Assembly: GCA_902805475.1 (NCBI GenBank)
Contig: CADCSX010000025.1
Location: forward strand, 1,178,001 to 1,242,000
Source: Entonaema liquescens
Lineage: Eukaryota; Ascomycota; Sordariomycetes; Xylariales; Xylariaceae
Direction: 5' to 3'
DNA length: 64,000 nucleotides
Every line of letters starts with the position of its first letter. Position 1 is the first letter of the stretch. A program made the translations under genes and the position numbers. The notes beneath the pieces are model-generated. The model did not search any database. It saw nothing but the letters and a program-made list of their open reading frames with translations, and was not told the DNA's origin. Shown here piece by piece: positions 1 to 10,453 of the stretch.

Positions 1-216
1 TCATATACTCTCCTAGTTATAGGCACTTGGCGAGATATCACAGGAAACAAGCAAGCCTTATATGAGGAGTAGATGGCAAAGACAATCTGGTAGACATTTA
101 ATATTTGTCACGCAGAATTTATTTCATTATTTCGTTCCCTAGGCCGATTCTACACTTTAGAACCCCAGCCTTCAGTAAGTCCCAATAACATTATCCATAT
201 ATATCTTTAAACTTCT

Positions 217-744
217 TCATGCTTGTGTATCTCCACCCAGCGCGCTGAACGGCTGCTCGCCGTCCAAACGCTTCTCGCGCCCAGCGCCAGAGCCAGAGCC
301 GGTGTTTGTTGCTCCGGAGATGAACTTGTTCTCAGCAGCTAGTCCAGGGTCATTCTTGGTGCCGAACTCAGAGAAGCTCGCGTTCTTCTGCCTGTCCTCT
401 GTGCCGATGCTGTCGTCCTCCGTCAGGTTCTTGCCGTGTGGACCCCCTTTCTCCTTCAAGAATTGGCTTTGCACGTATGAGGGTGCGGTGTCTACGTTAC
501 TGCGGCCTGGGCCGCCAGCTGTGTTTGTGGTGGAAGATTGGTGAATGCCGCCTTCATGGGGCTTTGAAGCAGATGTTAGATCTTCTCGTGGAACTTGCTG
601 AGGTGCTGTCTGGTTGGCTTGGCGGAATGCTTGTGACTCTGCTGCGAGCGAACCTTCGCTTACAACTCCGGGTGCCTCGTTAGTGGTAGGGGCATTTCGG
701 CCAGCAGTGACCTTAGTTCCCTCGCTAGGTGCTTTTCCAGACAT
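217..744 (-). CDS. Small hydrophilic, disordered protein (unknown function)
   Basis: Single-exon frame of 175 residues. I do not recognise a catalytic domain. The protein is very rich in Gly, Ser, Thr, Asn, Gln, Lys and Glu. It has no tryptophan and no cysteine, almost no aromatic residues, no signal peptide and no membrane segment, so it should be largely disordered. Composition and size resemble fungal LEA-like or conidiation/stress-associated hydrophilic proteins; that is inference from composition, not a family match. Coding is supported by the length of the frame against a stop-rich background and by a clean ATG followed by MSGKAPSEG. A perfect CRE palindrome lies about 217 bp upstream of the start, which fits regulation by an Atf1/CREB-type stress factor. 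Confidence 0.65.
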   Translation of the reverse strand: MSGKAPSEGTKVTAGRNAPTTNEAPGVVSEGSLAAESQAFRQANQTAPQQVPREDLTSASKPHEGGIHQSSTTNTAGGPGRSNVDTAPSYVQSQFLKEKGGPHGKNLTEDDSIGTEDRQKNASFSEFGTKNDPGLAAENKFISGATNTGSGSGAGREKRLDGEQPFSALGGDTQA

Positions 745-960
745 ATTGGTTAATTTATTTTTGCTTGTTTTGTCTGATAAGAGTTGGTGAAAAATGATGG
801 GCGTTTAAACTTGTTTCACAGATTTGGGTATGTGAGTTTCTTGAATGAATATGGTATTAATTATATGAGAGTAGAAAGACTTTCCATGCTATGTGCTCCT
901 TTAATAAGTGTTCTTCCGAAGATCTCGAAGGTTTGTGCTGATGGGAGAAGCTTCTACTGT

Positions 961-968
961 TGACGTCA
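961..968. promoter_or_regulatory. CRE palindrome TGACGTCA
   Basis: A perfect 8-bp ATF/CREB-type site, followed at about 978-986 by a half-site-like AACGTCACA and then TGACCTCA. It lies in the 547-bp interval between the hydrophilic protein start (744) and the permease stop (1292), so it can only serve the minus-strand gene starting at 744. The rest of 745-1291 shows no coding potential. Confidence 0.4.
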
Positions 969-1291
969 TAGGCTTGCAAACGTCACAGCTCCAGGATCAT
1001 GACCTCACTTATCCCTACGTACCTGAGATTGAATTGATAAATCTTCTAATACAATTAACAATGATATAATAATGTGGAGAGCCTCGCTTTGAACAATTTT
1101 CTTTGGTTTGTTGTAGACCGTAAATCATGCAACATCGTTATGTTCTTGATGCCATACCGTATAAGTCGGAGCTTTTAGTCCGTAAACAATTATATCATGG
1201 CGCATCCCCCCTTTTGCGCGCACATGTATTGTTAATGCAGCTTTTTACCAATTTGGGCTTATATAATATATCAGGCGAATAATCATCAATA

Positions 1292-2794
1292 TCAACATTG
1301 GAACGGTGGCGGCAATTCGTCAGCCTCTGCAGCCTCCCGTAATGAGTAAATCGTCGCATACAGTCCACCGACGCAAATGAACCCACCCGCAAGAACAGTC
1401 AGTACATTAACGATAAACATAATTGGTCTCTTGAACCATCCAGTATATCCTCCACGAAAGTGGTAAGTATCATGCAACCAGAACGCTCCCGCTAGACCGT
1501 AGGTATCTGCAACAGCACAGGTCAGCAAGTACTCTAGGACATGGGAAACGACTGGACGTGATACGACATACACCAGGCGGCAAACATAGACGCCGCTATA
1601 CCAACCAAATAATTGAATATGGGGATCCCAACTGCGAAGAGAAACGCCACAGTATTAACTAGGAGGATGAGCAATGTCCAAACGCCCCAGCCGGTGAAAG
1701 TATGCGAGTGGATGTGATGACTCCGTCTGAAAAGACGAACAAAGACTAATTTCGCAGCTGTATGGAGATTCAAGCTCCCTGCAATGAAGAAATTAGGAAT
1801 TGCAAGCCCAAACGAGATCTTGGACCACAGCGGACTTAAGCTAAGGAGGCTTGGGCTAGAGACCCCTTGGCCGATATACCAATAAGTAACGACAGCAAAC
1901 GCTATGTAAAAAGAAGTCGCTACGGTTTGCAGCGTCCACGCAGCCTTCATTGCATCTTTCGGATTCTTCATTTCCGAGATGAAAATAAAAAACACAAAGT
2001 GGCCGGCGTAGGCAAATACGGGGTTCGTAAGACTGATAAAAGCCGATGTGAAGTCGCTAGACCTTGCGACCACTATGTTCCCTGGGCCGACGGGATCGAC
2101 TCCCGCACCTACCATCGCTACGATTCCAGCAGATATTATGGATATGCCACCGATTATCCAGACCAAGCTAAGATCATGAAGAACTCGGGGAAAGCTGCAG
2201 ACAGCTACGGCAACAGTGAAAATCCCAGAAAATGCTGTCGCACATAGTTTCGCATCTGGCAAGACCGTTAGGGCAAGTTGACCGGCGAGGATTTGAGACC
2301 CTGCGGCACAGACGGCGAAGATGACGGTCCCCGCACTCAATATCTCTCTGCCAACTGGGCCGAATAAAATGTTCCCGGCGTCGCCCATATTGTGCACTTC
2401 GCATACCCAGTTAGCAGATTATCAGGAGCTCATGAGCTGCTAGGGGTTTCACACCTTCCGGGTGCTGCAGCTTGAATTCAATAAGCAGCCAAGCCGTGAA
2501 AGTAGCGAACACGCCTAGGAAGGCGATAACGATCACGCCGGGAACGATGCCGACCGCGTCTAACGAGCTCGGCAGACTCAGCATGCCATTAGAGATAATT
2601 TCGGTGATCATCAAGACGGCGGTGAGTGGCCAACTCAAGGTCTTGTACTTGATCTCATGGTTATCTTCTTGTCCGAAGACATCGTTGGGTAGACCAGAAC
2701 CGGTAAATCCTTCTTCACCGTCTACATGAGCGGGATCATTATAGTCGCTAACGTCAATTTTCTTCTGCGAGAGGGTATTGCCAGCCATAGCCAT
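1292..2794 (-). CDS. Neutral amino-acid permease (AAAP family, Neurospora Mtr-like)
   Basis: Three exons, 2794-2455, 2396-1572 and 1506-1292, give 459 residues. Intron 1 (2454-2397, 58 nt) begins GTGTGA and carries TGCTAAC. Intron 2 (1571-1507, 65 nt) begins GTATGT, has CTGAC and ends TTGCAG. Joining them restores the family's continuous segments KLQHPEVHNMGDAG and AAWYTYGLAGAFWLHD. The protein has a hydrophilic N-terminus of about 50 residues and then about ten to eleven hydrophobic segments, as in fungal proton-coupled neutral aliphatic/aromatic amino-acid transporters of the plasma membrane. The start MAMAGNTLSQ is the first ATG in the open frame. Substrate preference cannot be read from sequence. 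Confidence 0.88.
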
Positions 2795-3299
2795 ACTTAT
2801 CGTATGTCAACCTAAGCTATGTTACGCCTGTGTCAATGACACAATGTCTCTAGTTGTCCTCTTCCATCTCCGTCTTACATCTTACCGAGATATGTGCTAC
2901 TCCGCACCGCGTCCTTGGCTGATATGACGTTACTATTAATGCATGCAACTATACCACACGGCATATACAGAGATAAGCTTCTCTCATCTTGACCTCCCAA
3001 GAACTCGGAGTAAGTGGGGCAGATCGCGGTCCCTGTGCCGGCATTGCACAGGTCTGTGATAAGAGATGGAGTACGCTCTAGACTCTAAAGCCAAAGCAGA
3101 GCCATAGCTGATAACCCTTTCCGGAAGGTAATAGGTCTAGACTGCGCTCTAGATTAGATCCAGCTTACAGCCGTGAATTCGGATAAGGGTGATTGAAACC
3201 CTAGGTATGTATAAAACACGTGGATTGATTACAATTGCAGAATAAGTTGAAAGGAGTTGAGACGTACTCGTCAGGATTCCAAACATCCGACCTTTTTCC
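2795..3299. other. Intergenic, promoter side of the permease
   Basis: No open frame of note. Base composition is ordinary here and drops abruptly at about 3300 into the AT-rich block. The permease promoter must lie in this interval. I recognise no specific sites. Confidence 0.5.
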
Positions 3300-3434
3300 G
3301 GGGCTGCGCCCTTAAGGTTAAGGACTTTTAAAAAGTAACGAACTTTTAAAAGGTAAAATTTAGTACAAATATTTACTAACACTTACCATACAAATTTAAA
3401 TATTTTAATTAAAATAAATAATATTATTTATATA

Positions 3435-3439
3435 TAAAT
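3435..3439. repeat. Target-site duplication TAAAT, left copy
   Basis: TAAAT directly abuts the left LTR and is repeated at 9293-9297 directly after the right LTR. Five base pairs is the usual duplication length for Ty1/copia integrases. Confidence 0.75.
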
Positions 3440-3609
3440 TAAAAGAATCCGATAATTATATTAATTAATTATTAAATTAAATTATATAATATAAATTATA
3501 AAAATTTTTATAATAATATAATAACCCACATATTAATATAAAATTAAATTAACTTTAAAATACATATAAAATTTTTTTTATAAAACTTACAAATAATTAT
3601 ATTTTTACA
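3440..3609 (-). repeat. 3' LTR of the copia element (left copy)
   Basis: 170 bp. On the plus strand it opens TA (a TG whose G has become A) and ends CA, the usual TG...CA LTR termini. It matches 9123-9292 at the same offsets throughout; for example, ataac occurs at offset 81 in both copies. Confidence 0.85.
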
Positions 3610-3620
3610 TGTTTTTTTAA
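3610..3620 (-). other. Polypurine tract remnant next to the 3' LTR
   Basis: The plus strand reads TGTTTTTTTAA directly inside the left LTR, which is an A-rich purine run on the element's coding strand at the position expected for second-strand priming. RIP would have turned any original G in this tract to A. Confidence 0.45.
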
Positions 3621-4017
3621 TTAAAATCGTAAAATTATTTTTAATTTTCCATTTTTAATAATTATATAAACTTATAATGTTTTTTTTTATTTAATAATTT
3701 TATAAAATTATTTATTAAGTTTTTTTTACTATTAATTTTTTTTATTATAACGTAACCGTTTTTAATTTTTTACTTTATATAATAATAATTTTTTTTTATA
3801 TATTTTTTTTAACGATTTATTATTATTTCCTTCGTTTATATAATCGTTACAATATTATCATATAATAATATAATCGGTTTTAAAAATATAAACTTTAACT
3901 TTTTTAAAAAATTATATATCCACGCCGTGTTTATTACCACCGAAATTAACGTAATATATTTAACTTTTTTTAAATTTTTTACGATAATTAATTATAATTT
4001 AAATAATTATAATACAA

Positions 4018-7000
4018 ACGCATTAATTAAAAAAAATACATATTTAATTATAAATTTACTAATAATTAAATCCGAAACGTAATTATTATCGATTACGTTA
4101 TATAATTTTAATTTATTATAAATATAATATAAATAATTTTTATTAAACGTTTAATATCGTATATATTTTTTCGTCGAATTTTTCAAATATTTTATTATTT
4201 TTTTAATCTTTATAAAATATTCGAAAGAAAAATTACTTATAAAATAAATTTATATAAACGTTGCGAAATTAATATTAAATTTTATAACGTACGCGGGGAA
4301 ATTAATTTTATTAATAAGTAAAACGTATTCGAATATTTTAACAATATTAATTTATTATTCGTTAAAGTTTTTTAATAATAGATTTTTTCGTTTTTTTAAA
4401 TTAAATAAAATTAAAATTAATTTACTTTTATTAAATATTATAAATTATAAAATTTTTTCAATATATTATTATTAATCGAAACGCACATTTTTAATAGGTA
4501 ACAATTATATAATTTGTATTTTAAAATATTAATTAATATTTTTAAAATCCGTAACGGGTACGTTTTTGCGAAATTGTTAAGTTAAGTTTTTTAATTATTT
4601 AAAATTTAAACCGAATATAATAAAATTATTAACGTAAGAAATTATTAAATTTTTTATTTTATCGTTTACGTAAATAATATTATTAATTGTAAATAATTTA
4701 TATTTTAATTTTTTAAATATATAATATATTTTTTTTTATTATATAATTCCAAATTATTTTAATTTATATAATAAATTTATTAATTAAATGATTGCTTTTT
4801 TAAAGTATTTATATAGTTTTTTTTTTTTTAAATGTTTATTAAAATATTTTTTTAATAATAAAAAAAAAAATATAAAAATATTTTCTTGTAAATTTTTATT
4901 AAAATAAACGGTTATAAAATTAATTTATAATATATAAAATTTTAAATTAATAATTAATGTTATTAAGATACATTATAAAACGGTTTTAATCGTTATAATT
5001 ATTATTTCATTATAATTAATATTTTTTCGTTATATAAATTTTCGGGTGTAAATATATATTTTAAATTTATTTAAAAATTTTATTAATAAAAACTTTTTTT
5101 TTAATACCCATTTAAAATTTATTTAATAATTGTAAAAAACTTTTTTTAATCGGATAAATTTAAACGTATTTTGTTCGAAAGTTTTTTGTATTTTTACGAA
5201 AATAACTTTAAGTTATTATTTTTATTTATTTTTTACCATCGTTTTTTTTAACATAAGTTCGTTCGTGTTAATTTAAAATAATTTATTCGTATATATAAAA
5301 TAAATTAAATATTTTTAATTTAAATTATTTACTTACATTAATCTTAAACTTTATAATAAATTATTTATAATTTACGTATTAAAATAAATAATAATTTTTA
5401 TATTATTATTATTTAATACGTTTTTTTAATTAAAAATTATTATAAAAAAGTCGTTTATTTCATTTAATATTTCGTAAATATATAATTTAAATATAAATTT
5501 TTTAAATTTCCCGCATTTACGTTTAATTTAATTTAATTTGTTATTTATTACGTTTTTATTAACAATATTATTATCTTTATTTTTTACACTTATTTTTAAC
5601 ATTTTTATAATTTTCTTATATTAAAAACATTTTTATATATAATTTAATAATAATTTTATAACGTTTTTCGAATTTAAAATTATATTATCGTTTTTAATAT
5701 ACTCGTAAAAAATAATATATAATATTATAAAAAACCTTTTTCTTTTAATTAACCACATTATAAAATTATATTATTTAATATATTTTAAAAAAATAATTTT
5801 AACGTTTTTAACGTTTAATTTTTTAATTATTACAACTCAATAATTTAAATTAATATAAGTTATATAACAGCTCCTAAATATTTAAAAATAAACGTTATTA
5901 AATTTATGATTTTTTTTAAATTTTAAACTTATTTTATAACTTTTTATAAACGTAATATTTTTTTTTATTAATACGTTTATTTTATTTAAAACGTAAATTA
6001 TTACTTTAAATATATAATCTTAAAAATAAATAAATATTTTTATTTTAATATATATAACACGTATTTTATTTTATAAAAAACGTATATTTTTCTTTATTAC
6101 GTTATTTTAATATTAATTATAAAATAATAATTATATTAAATTAACGTTTTTATTATAATAAAAAACTTTTAATTAATTTATTTTAAATTTTTATTTATTA
6201 TTAATTTATAAAATCTTAATCCGTTTTTATAAACCATTATTTTAATTAAATAAAATTTAAAATATCTTATATAATTAAATTAAATACTTTGTTAAAATTA
6301 CAATTACTTCGTTTTTAATTTTATATATTGTAAATTATCATTATAAATTTTTATCATTTATAATTATTGTAAAATATTTATTTTTTTCGATTAAAACGGG
6401 TTATAATATTCTTAAGTTATATTACGTCATTTTTTCCGGGTATAAAGTTTATTTTTAAAGTTTTTTTAAAAATATTTTTATAATTTTTATTTAATTGCAA
6501 ATAAAATAAAATAAATTTTTAATTGTTTTTTTATTAATATTTATATTTATAAATTTATTAATAATTTATTTTAATTTATTTATATTAAAATAATATAATT
6601 TTCGGTATTATAAAATTAATTTATTTTTTATTTTATTAATAAATTTTAATAACGTTTTAAATGCGTTTAATATTTTTAAATAATCTTAATTATTAATATT
6701 TATATTTTTCTTTAACATATATCTTTATTATCGAAGTAATATAAATTTTAATTTTAATTTATTATATTATTATAAATAAAATCTTTATTTATAAATATTT
6801 ATAATTATAAAAATTATTTTATTAATGTTATATATATAATAATTATTTATTTAACCATTTATTTAATATAAAAGTTTTTTTAAAAAAATTTTAATAAAAA
6901 AGTTTTAAATTAAAAAAATATATTTTAACGTCATTATTATAACGTTTTTATTTAATCTTTATAATAAATATTTTATTATTTTTATTTTCGTTATTAATAT

Positions 7001-7450
7001 AAATTCGTTTCTAGTATTTATAACATAACTTTTATTTAAAATATTAATTATTATATTTTTTTTAAAATCGTTTTTAATATTTATAATATGTATATTCGCA
7101 CTTATATTTAAAAAAATTTCTCCGGTACATGTAATATAATAATAATTTATCTCGGTAATATTTTCGAACGCGTAAAAAAACTTCGGTTTAAAGTTTTTTA
7201 AAGTTTAAAATTTATAATTCGAATTTTATTAAAAACATTTTTCATCATATAATTTAATAATTATCGTCATGACTTTTTTATCCATCGTTATTATAAAAAT
7301 ATTATTATTTATATTTATGTATTAATTTAATTTTATTAATAATTACAATATATAACTTATTTAATAATTATAATTATAATTTTAACTTTTAATTTTTTTA
7401 TTTTTCGAATAATCTTTTTTATAATAACCGTATTTACCACATTTAAAACA
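4018..7450 (-). pseudogene. Degenerate gag-pol frame of the copia element
   Basis: Every landmark has its codon start at a coordinate equal to 1 modulo 3, so gag and pol appear to have been one uninterrupted frame. At 7450-7409 a CX2C half knuckle is intact, while the following His and last Cys positions both read Tyr. Near 7108 is LNISANIHI, where copia proteases have an LD[ST]GA..H core. At 5113 is FKWVLKKKF, the start of copia reverse transcriptase, and at 4636 is YVNNFIIFG. At 4081-4020 is a segment ending KYVFFL, as in the RNase H DW..D..RKST.GYVF region. Each difference from the family is explained by C-to-T or G-to-A changes. Gag probably extends towards 8.9 kb but cannot be delimited. 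Many stops prevent expression. Confidence 0.75.
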
Positions 7451-9104
7451 TAATAAATTTTTTTCTTTATTTTAATCCGATTTATTTTTTAAATGTTTCG
7501 GCTTTATAAATTTACCTTTTATATCTTTACAAATATTATAAACCGAATTATTAATTTTTTAATTAAATTTTTTATACCGAAACTCGTTAACGAAATCGTT
7601 AATAATTTCCGTAAAAATTTATTTATAAAATTAAATAATTTTTTACGTAATTTTTATTTAATTTTTAACTTTTTTATTACAATTAATTAAAAACATAATA
7701 ATTTATTATTTATTATTAAATTTCATTTTTAATTTTTATATAATTTATATAATTTACCGCCATTTAAAATTATATTAAATAAAGTTTTTACCGTTGTATT
7801 TTTTATTTAAAAATTCGTCCTAAAGTTTTTTTTAATAAGTTTTATTTATTAAAACGTACATATAATTAAACATTTATAATGTTTTCGTACTTTTTCGTAT
7901 ACCGATAATTAAATCCAACAAATCGTAATAACACGTTTTCATGATGGTTTTAATTATTTTCAATTTATCCATATTTATAAATTTCATCCTTTTAACGTAT
8001 TTAATTTTTTCAAACGTTAACATAATCGTTTTTTTATACATTTATTAATTTTTTTAATTTTTTAAATAATTATTTTTATCGATTAAAAAATCGAAACGTT
8101 TCCATTTTAATTTAATATCGCAATTAATTAATTTTAATAACGTTTTTTTCGTTTTTAATTTCTTAATTATTTTAAACTTTTTTTTTTATTTCTTTCGGCC
8201 GTGGAAAATATTTAAATCGTTATTTAATTTTAAATTATTATTTAATAAATTTAATAAATTTAACGAGTTTAATAATTTTAATAATTTTAATAATAATTTT
8301 AATTTTATACGTTTCGTACGTTTCGAAAATTTAATTAACTTTAACAAGTTTAATAATTTTAAATTTAACAAATTTAAATTTAATAAATTTAATAATTTGT
8401 TATTAAATTCATTATTTATTAATTACTCGTTAAAAATAACTTTAAACGTTTTATTTTTTAATTTTTTAAAGCATTTTTTCCGTTTATCGTTAAAATTATT
8501 TTTTTTTTTAACTATTAATTAAATTTTATTTTTAAACATTAATTCTCAAATTCCTCATAAACTAAAAAATTAAAATAAATTCGAAACGGTTATATTTAAT
8601 AAAATTTCCAAGGATTGTTTTAATTATACGTTTAAAATTAATTTATCGTTAGAAATTTAAATAAACGTTAACGTTAAATTAATTTTTTAAACATTTACCA
8701 TGCATTTTTTATTTTTTAAACGTTTTACGATCAATTCCACGATAATTAAAATTCGTATCATCGTAATTTCTAATACGTTTATTCGGTTTTTTAAATTTTA
8801 TACCGAATTTATTTACTTTTTTTCGTTTATTTTTATTTCGATTATTTTTTAAATAAAGTAATTTATTATTACTTTTTACTTATCGTTCACTTTTTACAAT
8901 TTTTATATTACCGTTTTTTAATTATCAATCGTATATTAATCGAATAAATTTATTAAATCAATTATTTTTATTTTATTTTCGTAAATTTTATATTTCCAAA
9001 ATTTAATTATTAAAACTTACACACTTTCGTTTAACGTATAAAGTTTTCCGTTTTTAATTTTAAATTAATAATATTATTACGATTTAATTTATTTTTTTAC
9101 AATC

Positions 9105-9122
9105 AACGTAAAAATACTACCA
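9105..9122 (-). other. Primer-binding site of the copia element
   Basis: On the minus strand the base after the 5' LTR begins TGGTAGTATTTTTACG. TGG pairs with the CCA end of a tRNA. The next bases are probably altered by RIP, so the tRNA is not assignable. Confidence 0.55.
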
Positions 9123-9292
9123 TAAAAAAATTTAATAATTATATTAATTAATTATTAAATTAAACTATATAATATAAATTATAAAAATTTTTATAATAAT
9201 ATAATAACTTATATATTAATATAAAATTAAATTAACTTTAAAATACATATAAAGTTTTTTTTATAAAACTTATAAATAACCACATTTTTACA
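9123..9292 (-). repeat. 5' LTR of the copia element (right copy)
   Basis: 170 bp, a gap-free match to the left copy. Mutated sites differ between the two LTRs, and both carry unique transitions, so the copies were hit independently after insertion. Confidence 0.85.
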
Positions 9293-9297
9293 TAAAT
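9293..9297. repeat. Target-site duplication TAAAT, right copy
   Basis: Identical to 3435-3439 and directly adjacent to the LTR end at 9292. Confidence 0.75.
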
Positions 9298-9960
9298 ATT
9301 AAATATTTTAATTTTATATTATATAATAATACGATAATTTAATATAATTATTATTATTTTTATTATCGTTTTTTTTATTATTAAATAATTTTTATTTATT
9401 TTTAATAAAAATAAATAAAATTATTTATATATAATTAAAAAATTAATAATTATTATAATATTAAAATTAATATAATTTAAAATAATTACATTATATAAAT
9501 ATTAAAAAAATTAAAATATTAAAATTATATATATTAATAATATTTAAAATTCGAATAATATTTAAAATTAAATATATATTTTATTTAAATTTAAATAATA
9601 ATAAAAATTACTTTTTAAAAATTCGTTATTTTTTAAAAATTTTTAATTTTAAAAATGTAATTTTAAAAAAAAATCGAATATTTAAAATTTTAACAAATAA
9701 AATTTAAAAAACATTTATAAAAAATTAATAATTAAAACAAAAATAAAAAAATTTTTATTATAAATAATTAATTTTAATTAATTAAATTTTTTTTATTTTT
9801 TACGTGTTTTAAATATTATTTTAATTACCGATTATTATTATTTTACCAAGTGAATTTATTAATAAATTAATTAAAATATATTTAAAATTTTACTTTTTTT
9901 ATCTTATCATCGATTTCTTACTGCGAGACAAGAACAAGTAGGAAGCCTCTTATATTTTTT

Positions 9961-10453
9961 ATAATTTTAATCTATAAATCAAGTATACCATAGTAAAGCA
10001 CCTGCCTTAGTTGAGCAATTGGCTACGGACCGAGTCCGATCCGTTGATCGGGGACAAGCCCGGACATGTCGGCCCCACGGGCATAAAGTACTCAAGCAGC
10101 GAGCCAATAGTAATTCCGCAAATTGTCAGAAGTAATCCCTAATTAGTGCGGGGTTTAGCGGGGCTTGGCATGCCTGCCGCGTCGACTCTTGCTTCCGTTG
10201 CTTCTCCAATCAATTTTAGGATTTTTGTCACCGGCCGATGTCGCCCAAGAATTTTTTTGATCTCGACTCACCAAAAATCTATTGTAAAGTAGCAATATTT
10301 TTAAGGAGGTCGATTATAGATTGCATTTTTACCTCCCTTTTCTTCGAGATCGGGTAGAATTGTTGGAGACCCTTCTTCTCAATTGGTCTTATTTCAATTG
10401 TGGGAGATTGTCTGCTGGTCAACCAATAACTCCGATCCTCATCGAAGCTCGTC
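9961..10453. other. Boundary region and promoter side of the dehydratase gene
   Basis: Ordinary composition resumes at about 9960. At 10024-10085 is a GC-rich patch with several short inverted repeats (GGACcgaGTCC, CGATccgttgATCG, GACATGTC), in sharp contrast to the block next door. The dehydratase promoter must be in this interval; I see no certain factor sites. Confidence 0.4.

Larger units (their letters stand above)
3440..9292 (-). mobile_element. Ty1/copia-type LTR retrotransposon, RIP-inactivated, structurally complete
   Basis: The element is 5,853 bp, bounded by two 170-bp direct repeats (3440-3609, 9123-9292) that align without gaps and, by hand, differ only by C/T or G/A transitions. 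A 5-bp TAAAT duplication flanks it. On the minus strand, TGG follows the 5' LTR at once (primer site, 9122 downward) and an A-rich tract precedes the 3' LTR (3610-3620). Landmarks on the minus strand run in this order: zinc knuckle (7450-7409), protease active site (about 7108), RT KWV segment (5113), RT YVNN where copia has YVDD (4636), and RNase H segment (about 4081). The roughly 2 kb between protease and RT leaves room for integrase, which is the copia rather than gypsy order. It cannot encode a working protein: stop codons are dense throughout. Confidence 0.9.
3300..9960. repeat. RIP-mutated AT-rich block
   Basis: About 6.6 kb of extremely AT-rich sequence with sharp edges on both sides. 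TpA is dominant, CpA and TpG are scarce, and a large share of the remaining cytosines sit in CpG (recurring acgt, cgtt, ccga). This is the pattern left by repeat-induced point mutation, which converts CpA to TpA on both strands. The block holds the copia element at 3440-9292. Its flanks (3300-3434 and 9298-9960) are just as degraded and probably belong to an older repeat into which the element jumped. No intact gene exists here; short frames such as 7493-7690 and 8186-8371 are low-complexity by-products of AT content. Confidence 0.9.

Noticed and set aside
7493..8371. Short open frames inside the AT-rich block (plus strand 7493-7690, minus strand 8186-8371)
   Set aside because: They are made almost only of Phe, Asn, Leu, Ile and Lys codons, as expected from AT composition, and lie within the mutated retrotransposon.
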